Origin: Acaricomes phytoseiuli DSM 14247
GTDB lineage: Bacteria; Actinomycetota; Actinomycetes; Actinomycetales; Micrococcaceae
NCBI RefSeq assembly: GCF_000376245.1
Contig: NZ_AQXM01000045.1
Location: forward strand, 1-43,452
Reading direction: 5' to 3'
Length of the DNA: 43,452 bases
Of the stretch, positions 8,371 through 20,190 are shown piece after piece. Position 1 is the first letter of the stretch; each line of letters begins with the position of its first letter. A model generated the notes under the pieces. It was not told the DNA's origin. It made no database searches and saw only the letters and a list, made by a program, of their open reading frames with translations. Both the position numbers and the translations under genes were made by a program.

Positions 8371-9516
8371 TCAGTCCTGGTAACCGTGACGGAGCAATCC
8401 GACCAGATCCTGTACCACAGAGCCCAAGTCTCCATCGTGCGCGGCCGCGATCTCGCGCTGCCGCTGATAACCGGCACCGCGTTCGATGATTCTCGCCACA
8501 TCCGACAACTCGGAGGAACAGCCCAGTTTCGCGGCGACCGGCTCCAAACGATTGAGCAGGTCGTACAGGTCATCGGTGAGCGGGCGCTCACGGGATTGCG
8601 CATCCAGGATGACAGTCGTATCGAGTCCGAACCGGGCTGCACGCCACTTGTTCTCCTGAACATGCCAGGGCGGCATAGTCGGGACTGATCTGCCGGCATC
8701 GAGTTCATCGGAGAAGGACTGCACCAGGCACTGCGTGAGGGCTGCGATCGCCCCGACTTCTTCGAGGGTGGACAGCCCATCGCAGACCCGCATCTCGATG
8801 GTGCCGAGGTTCGCCACCGGGCGGATATCCCAGCGGATCTCGTTGAGCTGCTCGACCGCTCCGGTGGCGAGCATATCCGCCACGCAGGATTCGTACCCGG
8901 CCCAATCCGGGAACTGGAAGGGCAGCCCGGCAGTCGGCAGCTGCTGGAACATCAGTGCACGCTGCGAGGCATAGCCGGTGTCCTCGCCGTTCCAGTACGG
9001 GGAAGAGGCTGAAAGCGCCTGGAAATGGGGCACGTAGTTCACCAGACCGTCAAGAACCGGCATCGCTTTATGCACGGAGTCGAGGCCGACATGAATATGC
9101 ACGCCGAAGATCACCATCTGCGCGCCCCACCACTGCGTGCGTTCGATCAATTCGGTATAGCGCTCTTTATCGGTGACGGCTTGAGCCTGCGGATGGCTGA
9201 AGGGGTGGCTCCCCGCGCACATCAGCTCCAGGCCGAGCTGATCCGTGGCCCGACGAGCTGTAGCGAGGGACTGGCTGAGGTGCTCGGTGGCTTCGGCAGT
9301 GCTCCGGCAGACATCAGTCACGAGCTCGATGGTGTTCAGCAGCAGCTCGCGCTTGATATGCGGATGCTCGTCCGAAGCACCGGCGTGCTCTGATCCTGCG
9401 ATCACCAGAAGGTCATCGGCCCGAGGCACCAGCTCGCCGCTGGCCCGATCGACGATCGCCAGCTCCCATTCCACCCCGAGGGTTGATTGAGGAGAATCTT
9501 CAAACGGGATATTCAT
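8371..9516 (-). CDS. Glutamate--cysteine ligase family 2 (YbdK-type carboxylate-amine ligase)
   Basis: A 381-residue protein of the GCS2/YbdK family. Members have weak glutamate-cysteine ligase activity in vitro and belong to the carboxylate-amine ligase superfamily; the physiological role in a mycothiol producer, which does not need glutathione, is unclear. Motifs seen: GVEWELAIVD near the N-terminus, IKRELLLNTIEL, FGVHIHVGLD in the active site, SSPYWNGEDTGYAS and NLGTIEMRVCDG, then ENKWRAARFGLD. The start is ATG at 9516 because GGGGGAG lies just upstream; a GTG four codons earlier is less well placed. It is convergent with tsaD and divergent from the shikimate-dehydrogenase-like gene. Confidence 0.88.
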   Translation of the reverse strand: MNIPFEDSPQSTLGVEWELAIVDRASGELVPRADDLLVIAGSEHAGASDEHPHIKRELLLNTIELVTDVCRSTAEATEHLSQSLATARRATDQLGLELMCAGSHPFSHPQAQAVTDKERYTELIERTQWWGAQMVIFGVHIHVGLDSVHKAMPVLDGLVNYVPHFQALSASSPYWNGEDTGYASQRALMFQQLPTAGLPFQFPDWAGYESCVADMLATGAVEQLNEIRWDIRPVANLGTIEMRVCDGLSTLEEVGAIAALTQCLVQSFSDELDAGRSVPTMPPWHVQENKWRAARFGLDTTVILDAQSRERPLTDDLYDLLNRLEPVAAKLGCSSELSDVARIIERGAGYQRQREIAAAHDGDLGSVVQDLVGLLRHGYQD

Positions 9517-9586
9517 GATCTCCCCCACCGTTGTCTGACATGACGACCCATTCTAAGCCACAGCGGCAGTCCGTGATGTGAACTGC

Positions 9587-9592
9587 GAGAAT
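9587..9592 (+). promoter_or_regulatory. Probable leaderless -10 element (GAGAAT, N6, ATG)
   Basis: GAGAAT sits six bases before the ATG at 9599, with A2 and T6 of the TANNNT consensus kept and the first base changed. It supports the ATG over the GTG at 9578. Confidence 0.45.
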
Positions 9593-9598
9593 GGGGGA

Positions 9599-10426
9599 AT
9601 GCCGATTCTGAATAAAGAGACCCAGTTGTGCATCTCCTTGGCTGCCCGGCCCAGTAACATCGGCACCAGGTTCCATAACTATCTCTACCAGGAGCTCGAT
9701 CTTAACTTTGTCTACAAGGCATTCGCTCCGACGGACCTGGCCGATGCCATCCGCGGTGTCCGCGGGCTGCCGATTCGAGGCGCCGCCGTATCGATGCCGT
9801 ATAAAGAAGCAGTGATCCCGATGGTGGACCATCTAGACGAATCGGCGGCCGCTATCGATTCGGTCAATACCGTGGTTAATGATGGTGGTCTGCTGACTGC
9901 CTACAACACCGACTATCTTGCGGTCGCCCGGATCTTAGGGGAGCACGCGCTGCCGGAAGCGTCCGCAGTGCTCCTGAGGGGCTCCGGCGGTATGGCTAAA
10001 GCAGTGGTCGCAGCTTTCCGAGATGCCGGCTTCGCCCAGCTCACCGTGGTCTCAAGGAACGAAGAGACCGGAAGGGCTCTGGCTGGACGCTATGGTTTCG
10101 AGTGGGTCCCGGAACAGCGGCTGGTCGATGGCGAAGCGCCGCCAGCCGATGTTCTGGTGAACGTGACTCCGCTGGGTATGGCGGGTGCAGAAGCAGATGT
10201 CCTGGCCTTCCCGGAGGCAGCGATCAGCGCTGCGCATACGGTTTTCGATGTGGTGGCCTTCCCGGATCGGACTCCGTTGATCCGCCGGGCAGTCGCTGAC
10301 GGCAAGCAGGTGATCACCGGTGCGGAAGTCATCGCTCGACAGGCCGAGGAGCAGTTCGTGCTCTACACCGGGGTGCGGCCGGATCCTGAGCTGGTGAAGG
10401 CAGCTTCGGAGTTCTCCCGGGGCTGA
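9599..10426 (+). CDS. Shikimate 5-dehydrogenase-like oxidoreductase
   Basis: A 275-residue AroE-superfamily NAD(P) oxidoreductase. The catalytic lysine and aspartate are retained: K69 in SMPYKEAV and D105 in AYNTDYLAV. The surrounding motifs differ from canonical AroE (NxPHK and GxNTDxxG), which points to the SdhL/HI0607-like subgroup with unclear physiological substrate. A Rossmann dinucleotide loop RGSGGMAKA lies at about 125-133, followed by NVTPLGMAG and a C-terminal helix starting TGAEVIARQAEEQF. The start at 9599 is chosen because of the hexamer at 9587-9592; an in-frame GTG at 9578 would add seven unconserved residues. It stops directly at the end of the convergent methyltransferase gene. 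Confidence 0.82.
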   Translation: MPILNKETQLCISLAARPSNIGTRFHNYLYQELDLNFVYKAFAPTDLADAIRGVRGLPIRGAAVSMPYKEAVIPMVDHLDESAAAIDSVNTVVNDGGLLTAYNTDYLAVARILGEHALPEASAVLLRGSGGMAKAVVAAFRDAGFAQLTVVSRNEETGRALAGRYGFEWVPEQRLVDGEAPPADVLVNVTPLGMAGAEADVLAFPEAAISAAHTVFDVVAFPDRTPLIRRAVADGKQVITGAEVIARQAEEQFVLYTGVRPDPELVKAASEFSRG

Positions 10427-11764
10427 TTACCCGACCAGGGATGACCCGGCCAGGGGCTCCACCGCGATCGCATAGCGCTTATCTCCGATCCGGGTCATCA
10501 CCAGGGTCATTCCCCGTCGCTTTGAGTCGCTGCGGGGTTGGTTCGCCGCTGTTTTTGCTTTGGTCTTCGTCCCCGGCAGCAATTGCTGCCTCAGTTCTTC
10601 CGGGGACACAGCGGTGCCGCGTTTCTTGATGTCCAGGATCTCGATCCGACGCTCCCGGAGCCAGCTGCGCAGTGTCTTGAGGTGGTAGGGGAGGACTTCC
10701 AGAACCCGGTACCCTCGGGCGAAGGGAGTATCCACTGACGCAGCTGAGCCGAGATAGGCGATCTGCGGATCGAAGAGATGCATCTCTACAGTCCGCGCGA
10801 GATCAGCCACCAGACCCGCGCGAATCACCGCTGAATCCGGCTCGTAAAGGTACTCTCCGATCTCGCCGAGCGGTGGATCCTGCTGCCCGGGTTCATAAGG
10901 CACAGGGCTGCTCAGTTCAGCACTGTTGAACTCCTGCAATGCAGATACTGCTGAGTTTTTCTTCGTTCCCATGCTGCGCAGCACCAGGGCTGAGCGCCGA
11001 ACGCCTGGCCGCGCGACCGCGTTGAACCACAGCGTGGCTTCCACCAGCTCTCCATTCACCGATGTCCACTGGGTTTCGGCGGAGTCCGGTAGGGAGGCGT
11101 GCGGAATTCCCGGGCCGATTTTCACGCCGGTTGGCAGCCCACGGTCAGCGATATCGGAGGCGAAGGACAGCGACGGTGAGAACGCCTCCGGGTCGAAGAG
11201 CCGCTGGGTTCCGGAACTACCGGTGTGTCTGCGGGCGGGGTCCAGCCAGACCGCATCGGCATCGCTGAGGTCGACGGTAGTCGCCTCTGCTTGCTGGACG
11301 ACCGCGTTTGGAAACGGCATCAGATTGACAGTGGCGCAGGCGGCCGCCAGCTCATCGATATCCACTGCGGTGACATTCAGGTCGAGGGTCGCGAAGGCCA
11401 GCGAATCGGCACCGATGCCGCAGCCCAGGTCGACGATACGGCGATTGCCCTGCGGCCCCAGAACCTGCGCGAAGCGCTGAGCATGACGGGCGGCAACCGG
11501 TAGCCGAGTTGCCTGCTCGAGGCCTGCCTCGGTGAAGAGCATGTCTTTTGCGAAGTCCCCGAACTTCGTCGCGGCCCGTGCGCGCAGCCGGCTCTGGGTC
11601 AGCACCGCCGAAACCACTTCCGGGCAATGGCCGGCGCGCCGCAGCTTGTCGTTGAGTTCGAGAGCTCGATCCGGCTCGTAGGTGTCCAGGGAGTTCAGGA
11701 GCGCCCAGCCCTCCGGAGTCAGTAAGGGGGCCAGGGAGTGGGACTCGGAGTGCGGCTCGGGCAT
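10427..11764 (-). CDS. Class I SAM-dependent methyltransferase, THUMP-like
   Basis: A 445-residue actinobacterial methyltransferase with a C-terminal THUMP-like domain. The SAM-binding motif I is IVDLGCGIGAD at 110-120, motif II is AVDIDE near 133-138, and the catalytic-loop region is VWLDPARR at 172-179, which resembles nucleic-acid methyltransferases. The N-terminal 90 residues form a helical region with RARAATKFG. The C-terminal 80 residues contain PYHLKTLRSWLRERRIEILDIKKRG, typical of the THUMP-like extension, so an RNA substrate is plausible but unproven. The start is ATG at 11764, exactly six bases after TAGGCT (11771-11776, minus strand), with no ribosome binding site. Confidence 0.82.
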   Translation of the reverse strand: MPEPHSESHSLAPLLTPEGWALLNSLDTYEPDRALELNDKLRRAGHCPEVVSAVLTQSRLRARAATKFGDFAKDMLFTEAGLEQATRLPVAARHAQRFAQVLGPQGNRRIVDLGCGIGADSLAFATLDLNVTAVDIDELAAACATVNLMPFPNAVVQQAEATTVDLSDADAVWLDPARRHTGSSGTQRLFDPEAFSPSLSFASDIADRGLPTGVKIGPGIPHASLPDSAETQWTSVNGELVEATLWFNAVARPGVRRSALVLRSMGTKKNSAVSALQEFNSAELSSPVPYEPGQQDPPLGEIGEYLYEPDSAVIRAGLVADLARTVEMHLFDPQIAYLGSAASVDTPFARGYRVLEVLPYHLKTLRSWLRERRIEILDIKKRGTAVSPEELRQQLLPGTKTKAKTAANQPRSDSKRRGMTLVMTRIGDKRYAIAVEPLAGSSLVG

Positions 11765-11770
11765 GGGTCC

Positions 11771-11776
11771 AGCCTA
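11771..11776 (-). promoter_or_regulatory. Leaderless -10 element (TAGGCT, N6, ATG)
   Basis: TAGGCT on the minus strand is six bases before the ATG at 11764 of the THUMP-like methyltransferase gene. Confidence 0.65.
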
Positions 11777-11798
11777 CTGGCAGGTGCCAGGTCCTTTT

Positions 11799-11825
11799 CT
11801 AGCACTCACCTTGACCGAGTGCTAA
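11799..11825 (+). promoter_or_regulatory. CIRCE operator 1 (HrcA site)
   Basis: A 9-9-9 inverted repeat, CTAGCACTC - nine bases - GAGTGCTAA, matching the CIRCE consensus except for one terminal base. Its spacer holds the TTGACC -35 box of the groES promoter. Confidence 0.93.
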
Positions 11826-11840
11826 CCGAGTCAATAGAGT
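11811..11840 (+). promoter_or_regulatory. groESL promoter
   Basis: TTGACC at 11811-11816 and TAGAGT at 11835-11840 with an 18-base spacer, a sigma-A-type promoter. The -35 sits inside CIRCE 1 and the expected start point falls at the beginning of CIRCE 2, so HrcA binding at either site would block transcription. Confidence 0.8.
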
Positions 11841-11845
11841 CTGTA

Positions 11846-11872
11846 TTAGCACTCTCGTGACGAGGGTGCTAA
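11846..11872 (+). promoter_or_regulatory. CIRCE operator 2 (HrcA site)
   Basis: TTAGCACTC - nine bases - GGGTGCTAA. It is a 9-9-9 inverted repeat with one mismatch from the consensus (GGG for GAG in the right arm). It lies 20 bases after CIRCE 1, on the other side of the -10 box. Confidence 0.93.
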
Positions 11873-12011
11873 GAACTTCCGGCCGTATCCACAGTGCACT
11901 TGCCGGCACCGCGACGACGGTTGGCGCCTGTGGCGCGGCCGGCCGCAGCCTAGCTGTGTGATGGTTCCCGTCATGATTAACACAGGATTCAACGAAGAAG
12001 GAGAGGTCCGA

Positions 12012-12305
12012 GTGTCGGTCTCCATTAAGCCTCTTGAGGATCGTATCGTCGTCCGTCAGCTCGAAGCCGAGCAGACCACCGCTTCAGGTCTGGTCATCCC
12101 GGATACTGCGAAGGAGAAGCCGCAGGAAGGCGAAGTCATCGCTGTCGGCCCCGGTCGCGTAGCTGACAACGGCAACCGTGTTCCGGTGGATGTCGCCGTG
12201 GGCGATGTCGTGCTCTACTCCAAGTATGGTGGCACCGAGGTCAAGACCGGCGGCGAAGAGCTGCTCGTGCTCTCGGCCCGTGACGTGCTGGCTGTCGTCA
12301 AATAA
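12012..12305 (+). CDS. groES: Co-chaperonin GroES
   Basis: The 97-residue GroES that caps the GroEL ring. The start is GTG at 12012 with GAAGGAGAGG at 11995-12004; an in-frame ATG further upstream would add 18 residues not found in the family. Motifs: KPLEDRIVV at the N-terminus, the mobile loop [19 protein letters not shown] at about 19-37, the roof loop, and [11 protein letters not shown], ending in DVLAVVK. It has a leader of about 165 bases with two HrcA operators, so heat-shock repression by HrcA is likely. GroEL follows after 66 bases. Confidence 0.97.
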   Translation: MSVSIKPLEDRIVVRQLEAEQTTASGLVIPDTAKEKPQEGEVIAVGPGRVADNGNRVPVDVAVGDVVLYSKYGGTEVKTGGEELLVLSARDVLAVVK

Positions 12306-13985
<1,680 letters not shown>

Positions 13986-14041
13986 GATGATCGGATCCGC
14001 TGGTCCGGCTTGAGGACCGGCAAAGCGATATGAGCAGTAAA

Positions 14042-14088
14042 AGAGGAGCGGAGTCCAGTAAACACTGGGCCCCGCTCTTCTTTTTATC
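14042..14088 (+). terminator. Rho-independent terminator of groESL
   Basis: A long inverted repeat (AAAGAGGAGCGGAGTCCAGT, four-base loop, and its near complement) ends in TTTTT. Its position before the convergent peroxidase gene allows bidirectional use. Confidence 0.9.
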
Positions 14089-14114
14089 TCTTCTAACTTT
14101 TCCGGTTGAAGAAA

Positions 14115-15065
14115 CTAGCCGCCCAGGGTCTTGAGCATGGTCACGGTCGGCGCGAAGAACGTGGCGCCGGTGACGGCTCGGGAGAAATCCAGGATGTGAT
14201 CCGGGCTGGATTCCTCAGTGCCGAGGAACATCCGCTCCAGCATCTTGTCCAGAACCCAGAGCTGGCTCGTGTATCCGATGAAATACGTACCGAACTCGCT
14301 TTCCCCGGGATGCCCGAAAGGCATATTGTCCCGGAGGATCTTGTACTCCTGACCGTCGCAAGTCGCGATGGTTGCCAGGGTCTTGTGTGAGAGCTGCTTG
14401 GGGTCGGCGTCATCGAGTTCCACATTGCCGAGCTTGGTACGGCCGATAATCGCCTCTTGCTTCTCCACGGTGAGGTTCTGCCAGGCGGGAATCTCATGAA
14501 GGTACTTCTGGATCGTGATGTAGCTGCCGCCGATGAACTCAGGGTCATCCGAGCCGATCACCGCGGATTCTTCCAGCAGCGGCCCCGTGGGGTTAGCGGT
14601 GCCGTCCACGAAGCCCAGCAAATCCCGGTCATCGAAATAGCGGAATCCGCGGACTTCGTCAGAAACGGTCACGCTGGAGCCGAGTTTCTCCAGGATCAGC
14701 TTCTCCAGTTCGAAGCAGAAATCCTCCCGGGTCGCCCGAATATGGAAGAAGAGATCGCCGCCCGTTGCCACGGCGGTATGCTGAGCGCCTTTGATCTCCG
14801 TAAAATCTTTCAGCTGAGCCGGCCGCCTGGTCGGTTCCAGGCGGTCCCAGAACTGCGACCCCAGGCCTACGACACAGGAGAGCTGAGCACTGATATCACG
14901 GAAACCGACGGTCCGGATGAGGCCATCGATGCCACCGAGCAGAGTGCGCACGGTATCTAGCGCCTCCTCGGAACTCTTAACATCTAAGTTCAGGAAAATC
15001 GCACTGCGAGAGAGTGGCGCTGTGATGCTTTGCGGGTCAACGGGTACTTCTTTCACAAGATCCAT
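14115..15065 (-). CDS. Dye-decolorising (DyP-type) peroxidase
   Basis: A 316-residue haem peroxidase. The family motif GFVDGTANP is at 151-159 with the catalytic aspartate D154; the proximal haem histidine is probably H227 in QLSHKTL, and the conserved arginine R246 lies in RDNMPFG. There is no Tat or Sec signal, and the length fits the cytosolic class B (YfeX/DypB-like) group. Class B members in actinobacteria can be encapsulin cargo, but no encapsulin gene or cargo-loading C-terminal tail is seen here (the end is TMLKTLGG). The ATG at 15065 is six bases after TAAAGT (15072-15077, minus strand), consistent with leaderless transcription. It shares the divergent intergenic region with the acyltransferase gene. 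Confidence 0.92.
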   Translation of the reverse strand: MDLVKEVPVDPQSITAPLSRSAIFLNLDVKSSEEALDTVRTLLGGIDGLIRTVGFRDISAQLSCVVGLGSQFWDRLEPTRRPAQLKDFTEIKGAQHTAVATGGDLFFHIRATREDFCFELEKLILEKLGSSVTVSDEVRGFRYFDDRDLLGFVDGTANPTGPLLEESAVIGSDDPEFIGGSYITIQKYLHEIPAWQNLTVEKQEAIIGRTKLGNVELDDADPKQLSHKTLATIATCDGQEYKILRDNMPFGHPGESEFGTYFIGYTSQLWVLDKMLERMFLGTEESSPDHILDFSRAVTGATFFAPTVTMLKTLGG

Positions 15066-15071
15066 GACAGT

Positions 15072-15077
15072 ACTTTA
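15072..15077 (-). promoter_or_regulatory. Leaderless -10 element for the DyP gene (TAAAGT, N6, ATG)
   Basis: TAAAGT on the minus strand, six bases, then ATG at 15065; no ribosome binding site. Confidence 0.6.
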
Positions 15078-15280
15078 CTTGACTTTATGTGACGTGAATC
15101 TGCTTCAGAGGCGGTATATGTGGCTGAATATAACGCCGGAACTCAGGCCCAATACAGCGTTACTTCCGATCAAGCTGGTAACGTTGATGAGGCTTCTGAG
15201 GGGGTAGCCACCTGTGAAAACGGGACGAGCATGAATATGGGAATGAACAGTTGAGCGATGGTCTCGGGGTGAACTAGGGT

Positions 15281-17359
15281 ATGTCGAGGCGCTATGAAAC
15301 GGCGCAGGGCGTATCCCGGCACTACGAGCAACGACCAGAGACTTCGCACTCGGGGCGGCGTTTTCGCCCGGAGGTTGAGGGGCTGCGGTTCGTCGCAGTT
15401 TTCTTGGTGGTTGTTTACCATATTTGGTTTAACCGAGTCTCTGGCGGGGTGGATATTTTCCTGCTGATCTCCGCGTTTTTGATGACGTTGCAGTTTGATT
15501 GGCGGATTAGTAGTGGTGAGCCGATTCGGCTGGGCAGGCATTGGCTGAAGTTAGCGAAGCGGTTGTTGCCGTTGGCGGCTCTGGTGATTGCCGTGGTCAC
15601 TTTGCTGAGCTGGTGGATTGTTCCGGGGACCCGCTGGGCGTCGGTGATGTCTGAGGGCTGGGCATCGCTGTTCTATTTCGAGAACTGGGCTTTGGCGGCT
15701 AATGCCACTGATTATTACGCTTCCAATTCCGAGGCGAGCCCATTCCAGCATTTCTGGTCGCTGTCTTTGCAGGGCCAAGTGTTAATTCTCTGGCCGCTGA
15801 TCTTCCTGAGCGTAGCGCTGGTATGTCGGCGTACCGGATGGAATCCGCGAGCGGTGATGGCGGCGGTCTTCGGTACGATCTTCGTGGCCTCTTTGGCGTT
15901 TTCGGTCTGGCAGACGCAAAATAACCAGGCGCTGGCGTATTTCGATCTGCGTACGCGGTTGTGGGAGTTCGCCTTGGGCTCGTTGGTGGCCTTGATCATT
16001 CCGTTGCTGAGCGTTCCTCGTCGTGCCCGGGTGCTGCTGGGCTGGGCCGGGCTGATCCTGATCGTGACGTGCGGGATGGTGCTTCAAGTGGAGCAGCAGT
16101 TCCCGGGGTACCTGGCGCTGTGGCCCACGTTGGCTGCGGCGATGGTGATCGTGGCGGGGGATACGTCCTCGAAGTTTGGTGTGGATCGTTTCCTTTCGGC
16201 GCGGCCGGTGGTGTTCATGGGCGGTAATGCTTATGGGCTCTATCTGTGGCATTGGCCGATTCTGGTGCTGTATTTGATTTGGCGGGATCAGGAGGCAGTG
16301 AGCTGGTATAAGGGGCTGGCGATGATCGTGCTGTCGCTGGTGCTCGCGGTGGTTACGACTCGATTCGTGGAGCGGCCCCTGCGCCAGATTCCCTGGGTCG
16401 AGGCGCGTTGGTACCGTTCCGTGCCGGTGGTTCTCGGTTGTGTGCTTTTAGCTGCGGCGCCTTTAGCCGCGTGGCAGGGGTATGCCCGTGCGCAAATCGA
16501 GCGGGTGGCTCAGGCTTCGTCCGAGGACAATCCGGGAGCAATCGCGCTCGTCCCGGGCTTCACGTTCCAAGGCGACCCCAACGCACCTATCAAGCCTGTG
16601 CCAACTAATCTTGACAACCAATGGGCCTCGCTTCCTGATGACTGCACAGGGCGCTGGCTCCCTGAAGATCCTGAGGTTGCCCAGGGCTGCAACAGCTTCC
16701 AGCCATCAGAGGCGGTCAGCAAGACCGTGATGGTCATCGGTAATTCGCATGCCGGGCAGTGGCTGCCTGCAGTCCGCTATGCCGCCGAGAACCGGGGCTG
16801 GGAGCTGATCTCGGTGATCAAAGGTGGATGCCCCTACAGCTACTCCACGCCGGGCCTGCAGAAGGACTGCAATCTGTACAACCAGGAAGTCACGGAGTAC
16901 ATTGAGCAGGCCCGGCCGGATGCGGTCTTCATCGTCGGCACGGTAGCGGCACCTTCTTCACCGCAGGAGACCATTCAGGCAGGTTTCGGTAAGACGGTCA
17001 ACGATCTGATCCAGCAGGGTATTGACGTCTTCGCGATCCGGGATAACCCACGGTTCAGTTTCAATATGGCCGAATGCGCTATGACCGCGGGCCCTGAAGC
17101 CCCGCGTTGCAATCCCGCCCGGAATGGCGTGCTGGCGGAGACTAGCCCCTTCGAGCTCTTATCCAGGGTCCCGGAAGGGCTATATCTGCTGGATATGACC
17201 GATTCGCTCTGCACTCCGGAAGTCTGCCCCGCCGTCGTCGGGAACATATTCGTCTACATGGATGACAATCATCTGACCAAGGACTATTCAGCCACTATTG
17301 GCCCGCAGCTCTATGAACGCATTCTCGATGTAGTAGGCGAGAAAATAGAAGGCCCCTGA
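15281..17359 (+). CDS. Acyltransferase-3 / SGNH fusion (OafA/YrhL-like)
   Basis: A 692-residue membrane O-acyltransferase. Residues about 28-420 are the acyltransferase-3 domain with the start motif RPEVEGLRFVAV and the catalytic histidine H47 in VVYH, and about ten membrane helices. Residues about 480-690 are a periplasmic-side SGNH hydrolase-like domain with VIGNSHAGQW (nucleophile serine near 488) and the C-terminal DxxH motif in DDNHLT near residue 660. Such two-domain proteins add acetyl or similar groups to cell-wall or exported polysaccharide. A TAGGGT hexamer directly abuts the ATG, too close to serve it, so the start remains uncertain. The 5' half is unusually rich in TTG and GTG codons compared with the 3' half. 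There are no linked polysaccharide genes to name the acceptor. Confidence 0.87.
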   Translation: MSRRYETAQGVSRHYEQRPETSHSGRRFRPEVEGLRFVAVFLVVVYHIWFNRVSGGVDIFLLISAFLMTLQFDWRISSGEPIRLGRHWLKLAKRLLPLAALVIAVVTLLSWWIVPGTRWASVMSEGWASLFYFENWALAANATDYYASNSEASPFQHFWSLSLQGQVLILWPLIFLSVALVCRRTGWNPRAVMAAVFGTIFVASLAFSVWQTQNNQALAYFDLRTRLWEFALGSLVALIIPLLSVPRRARVLLGWAGLILIVTCGMVLQVEQQFPGYLALWPTLAAAMVIVAGDTSSKFGVDRFLSARPVVFMGGNAYGLYLWHWPILVLYLIWRDQEAVSWYKGLAMIVLSLVLAVVTTRFVERPLRQIPWVEARWYRSVPVVLGCVLLAAAPLAAWQGYARAQIERVAQASSEDNPGAIALVPGFTFQGDPNAPIKPVPTNLDNQWASLPDDCTGRWLPEDPEVAQGCNSFQPSEAVSKTVMVIGNSHAGQWLPAVRYAAENRGWELISVIKGGCPYSYSTPGLQKDCNLYNQEVTEYIEQARPDAVFIVGTVAAPSSPQETIQAGFGKTVNDLIQQGIDVFAIRDNPRFSFNMAECAMTAGPEAPRCNPARNGVLAETSPFELLSRVPEGLYLLDMTDSLCTPEVCPAVVGNIFVYMDDNHLTKDYSATIGPQLYERILDVVGEKIEGP

Positions 17360-17394
17360 CGGAATGTCTGCGGCTGGTGTGGCCTTGGCGCGCT

Positions 17395-18369
17395 TTAGCG
17401 CTGCCGCGGACGATAAGCCCGGTAAGGATTCCTGCTGAAGATCACCGGCTGCTTCCGCCTGCGGACCAGGCGGTAAAACATCAGGACCGCGAACGCCGAG
17501 ACGACGATGCCCAGCAGATTGAGCAGCAGCTGGATGGCTGATCCAGCAGCCTTCTCGGTCTCGCCGAGGACTAACGCCACGGCAACGAATCCCGCCGCCG
17601 GAACCGTTGTGACGGAGATGAAAACCCCGACCAGAACGGTGGAGCGGCGGCTGATGAGCGAAAGCATTCCGGCAGCTCCAGCCAGCATCGCGACGATAAA
17701 AGAGTAAGGGCCCGGGTGGTAGATGAACTCCACCGCTGAGTCCCCTTGGCTAATCGATGCCGGGTCGAAGAGCCCCAGGGGCAGCGAGATCCAGACGGCC
17801 AGCGCGCACAGTGCCATCGCCACTGGAAATCCCACCAGAAGCGTCACCGCAGCACGCCGGATCAGCGTCCAGCGGCGCTCTGCCAGGCCCAGGGCAAGCC
17901 CGGAGAGCGGCCCGAACTCCGGGCCTACGACCATGGCCCCGACGATCACGATAGTGGAGTTCGTGACGATGCCGATCCCCGCGAGCTGCGTTGCGATGAC
18001 CAGGAACGCCAGAAAGCTCCAGGACAGCCGGGCTTCATCATCGGCGGTAGATTCGACTTCATCCCAGATCACAGCGTCCGCGTCGGCTCCGGGAGTCGCA
18101 GCAGCAGCTTCTCGAGCCTTTTGTGAGAGCACCAGCTCCGGGGCGTCGACGCTGATCGAGCCCTCGGTCGTCAGCCCGAGCCTGGCGAGCTTATCGATCA
18201 GATCACCCACGCTCTCCCGGGCCACCAGAGCTGTGATCAGATCTCCGGCAGACTCCAAGGCGACGTCGCGGAAAACGGCTAGCTCGGCAGTGCCTGTGTG
18301 CGAGTCGATGAGCTCCAGCACCGCATCGGTGGACTCCTCCGGGCTGAACACGCGTAAGCGCAAGGTCAT
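17395..18369 (-). CDS. DUF389 membrane protein (TIGR00341-like)
   Basis: A 324-residue integral membrane protein of the DUF389 family. Residues 1 to about 110 are a soluble N-terminal part, followed by about six membrane helices starting near residue 118. The central stretch has TNSTIVIVGAMVVGPEFGP and GLALGLAERRW, typical of the family. The function is unknown. The ATG at 18369 is six bases after TAGAGT (18376-18381, minus strand) with no ribosome binding site. It is convergent with the acyltransferase gene and divergent from guaB. Confidence 0.85.
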   Translation of the reverse strand: MTLRLRVFSPEESTDAVLELIDSHTGTAELAVFRDVALESAGDLITALVARESVGDLIDKLARLGLTTEGSISVDAPELVLSQKAREAAAATPGADADAVIWDEVESTADDEARLSWSFLAFLVIATQLAGIGIVTNSTIVIVGAMVVGPEFGPLSGLALGLAERRWTLIRRAAVTLLVGFPVAMALCALAVWISLPLGLFDPASISQGDSAVEFIYHPGPYSFIVAMLAGAAGMLSLISRRSTVLVGVFISVTTVPAAGFVAVALVLGETEKAAGSAIQLLLNLLGIVVSAFAVLMFYRLVRRRKQPVIFSRNPYRAYRPRQR

Positions 18370-18375
18370 AGCAAG

Positions 18376-18381
18376 ACTCTA
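18376..18381 (-). promoter_or_regulatory. Leaderless -10 element for the DUF389 gene (TAGAGT, N6, ATG)
   Basis: TAGAGT on the minus strand ends six bases before the ATG at 18369. Confidence 0.65.
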
Positions 18382-18436
18382 GAGCTTCGCCGCTGCGATG
18401 GGTGCTCTGGGTGGGAGGGCGGTCGGGAATAGTTGA

Positions 18437-20149
<1,713 letters not shown>

Positions 20150-20178
20150 GTGGCGCCGTGCCCGCCGCATCTGCAAGG

Positions 20179-20184
20179 TAGGCT
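20179..20184 (+). promoter_or_regulatory. Leaderless -10 element for guaB3 (TAGGCT, N6, GTG)
   Basis: TAGGCT, six bases, GTG at 20191. It gives the second IMPDH-family gene its own transcription start between the two genes. Confidence 0.65.
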
Positions 20185-20190
20185 GGACGG

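Noticed and set aside
14115-15065. DyP peroxidase as encapsulin cargo
   Set aside because: No encapsulin gene is adjacent and the C-terminus has no visible cargo-loading extension.
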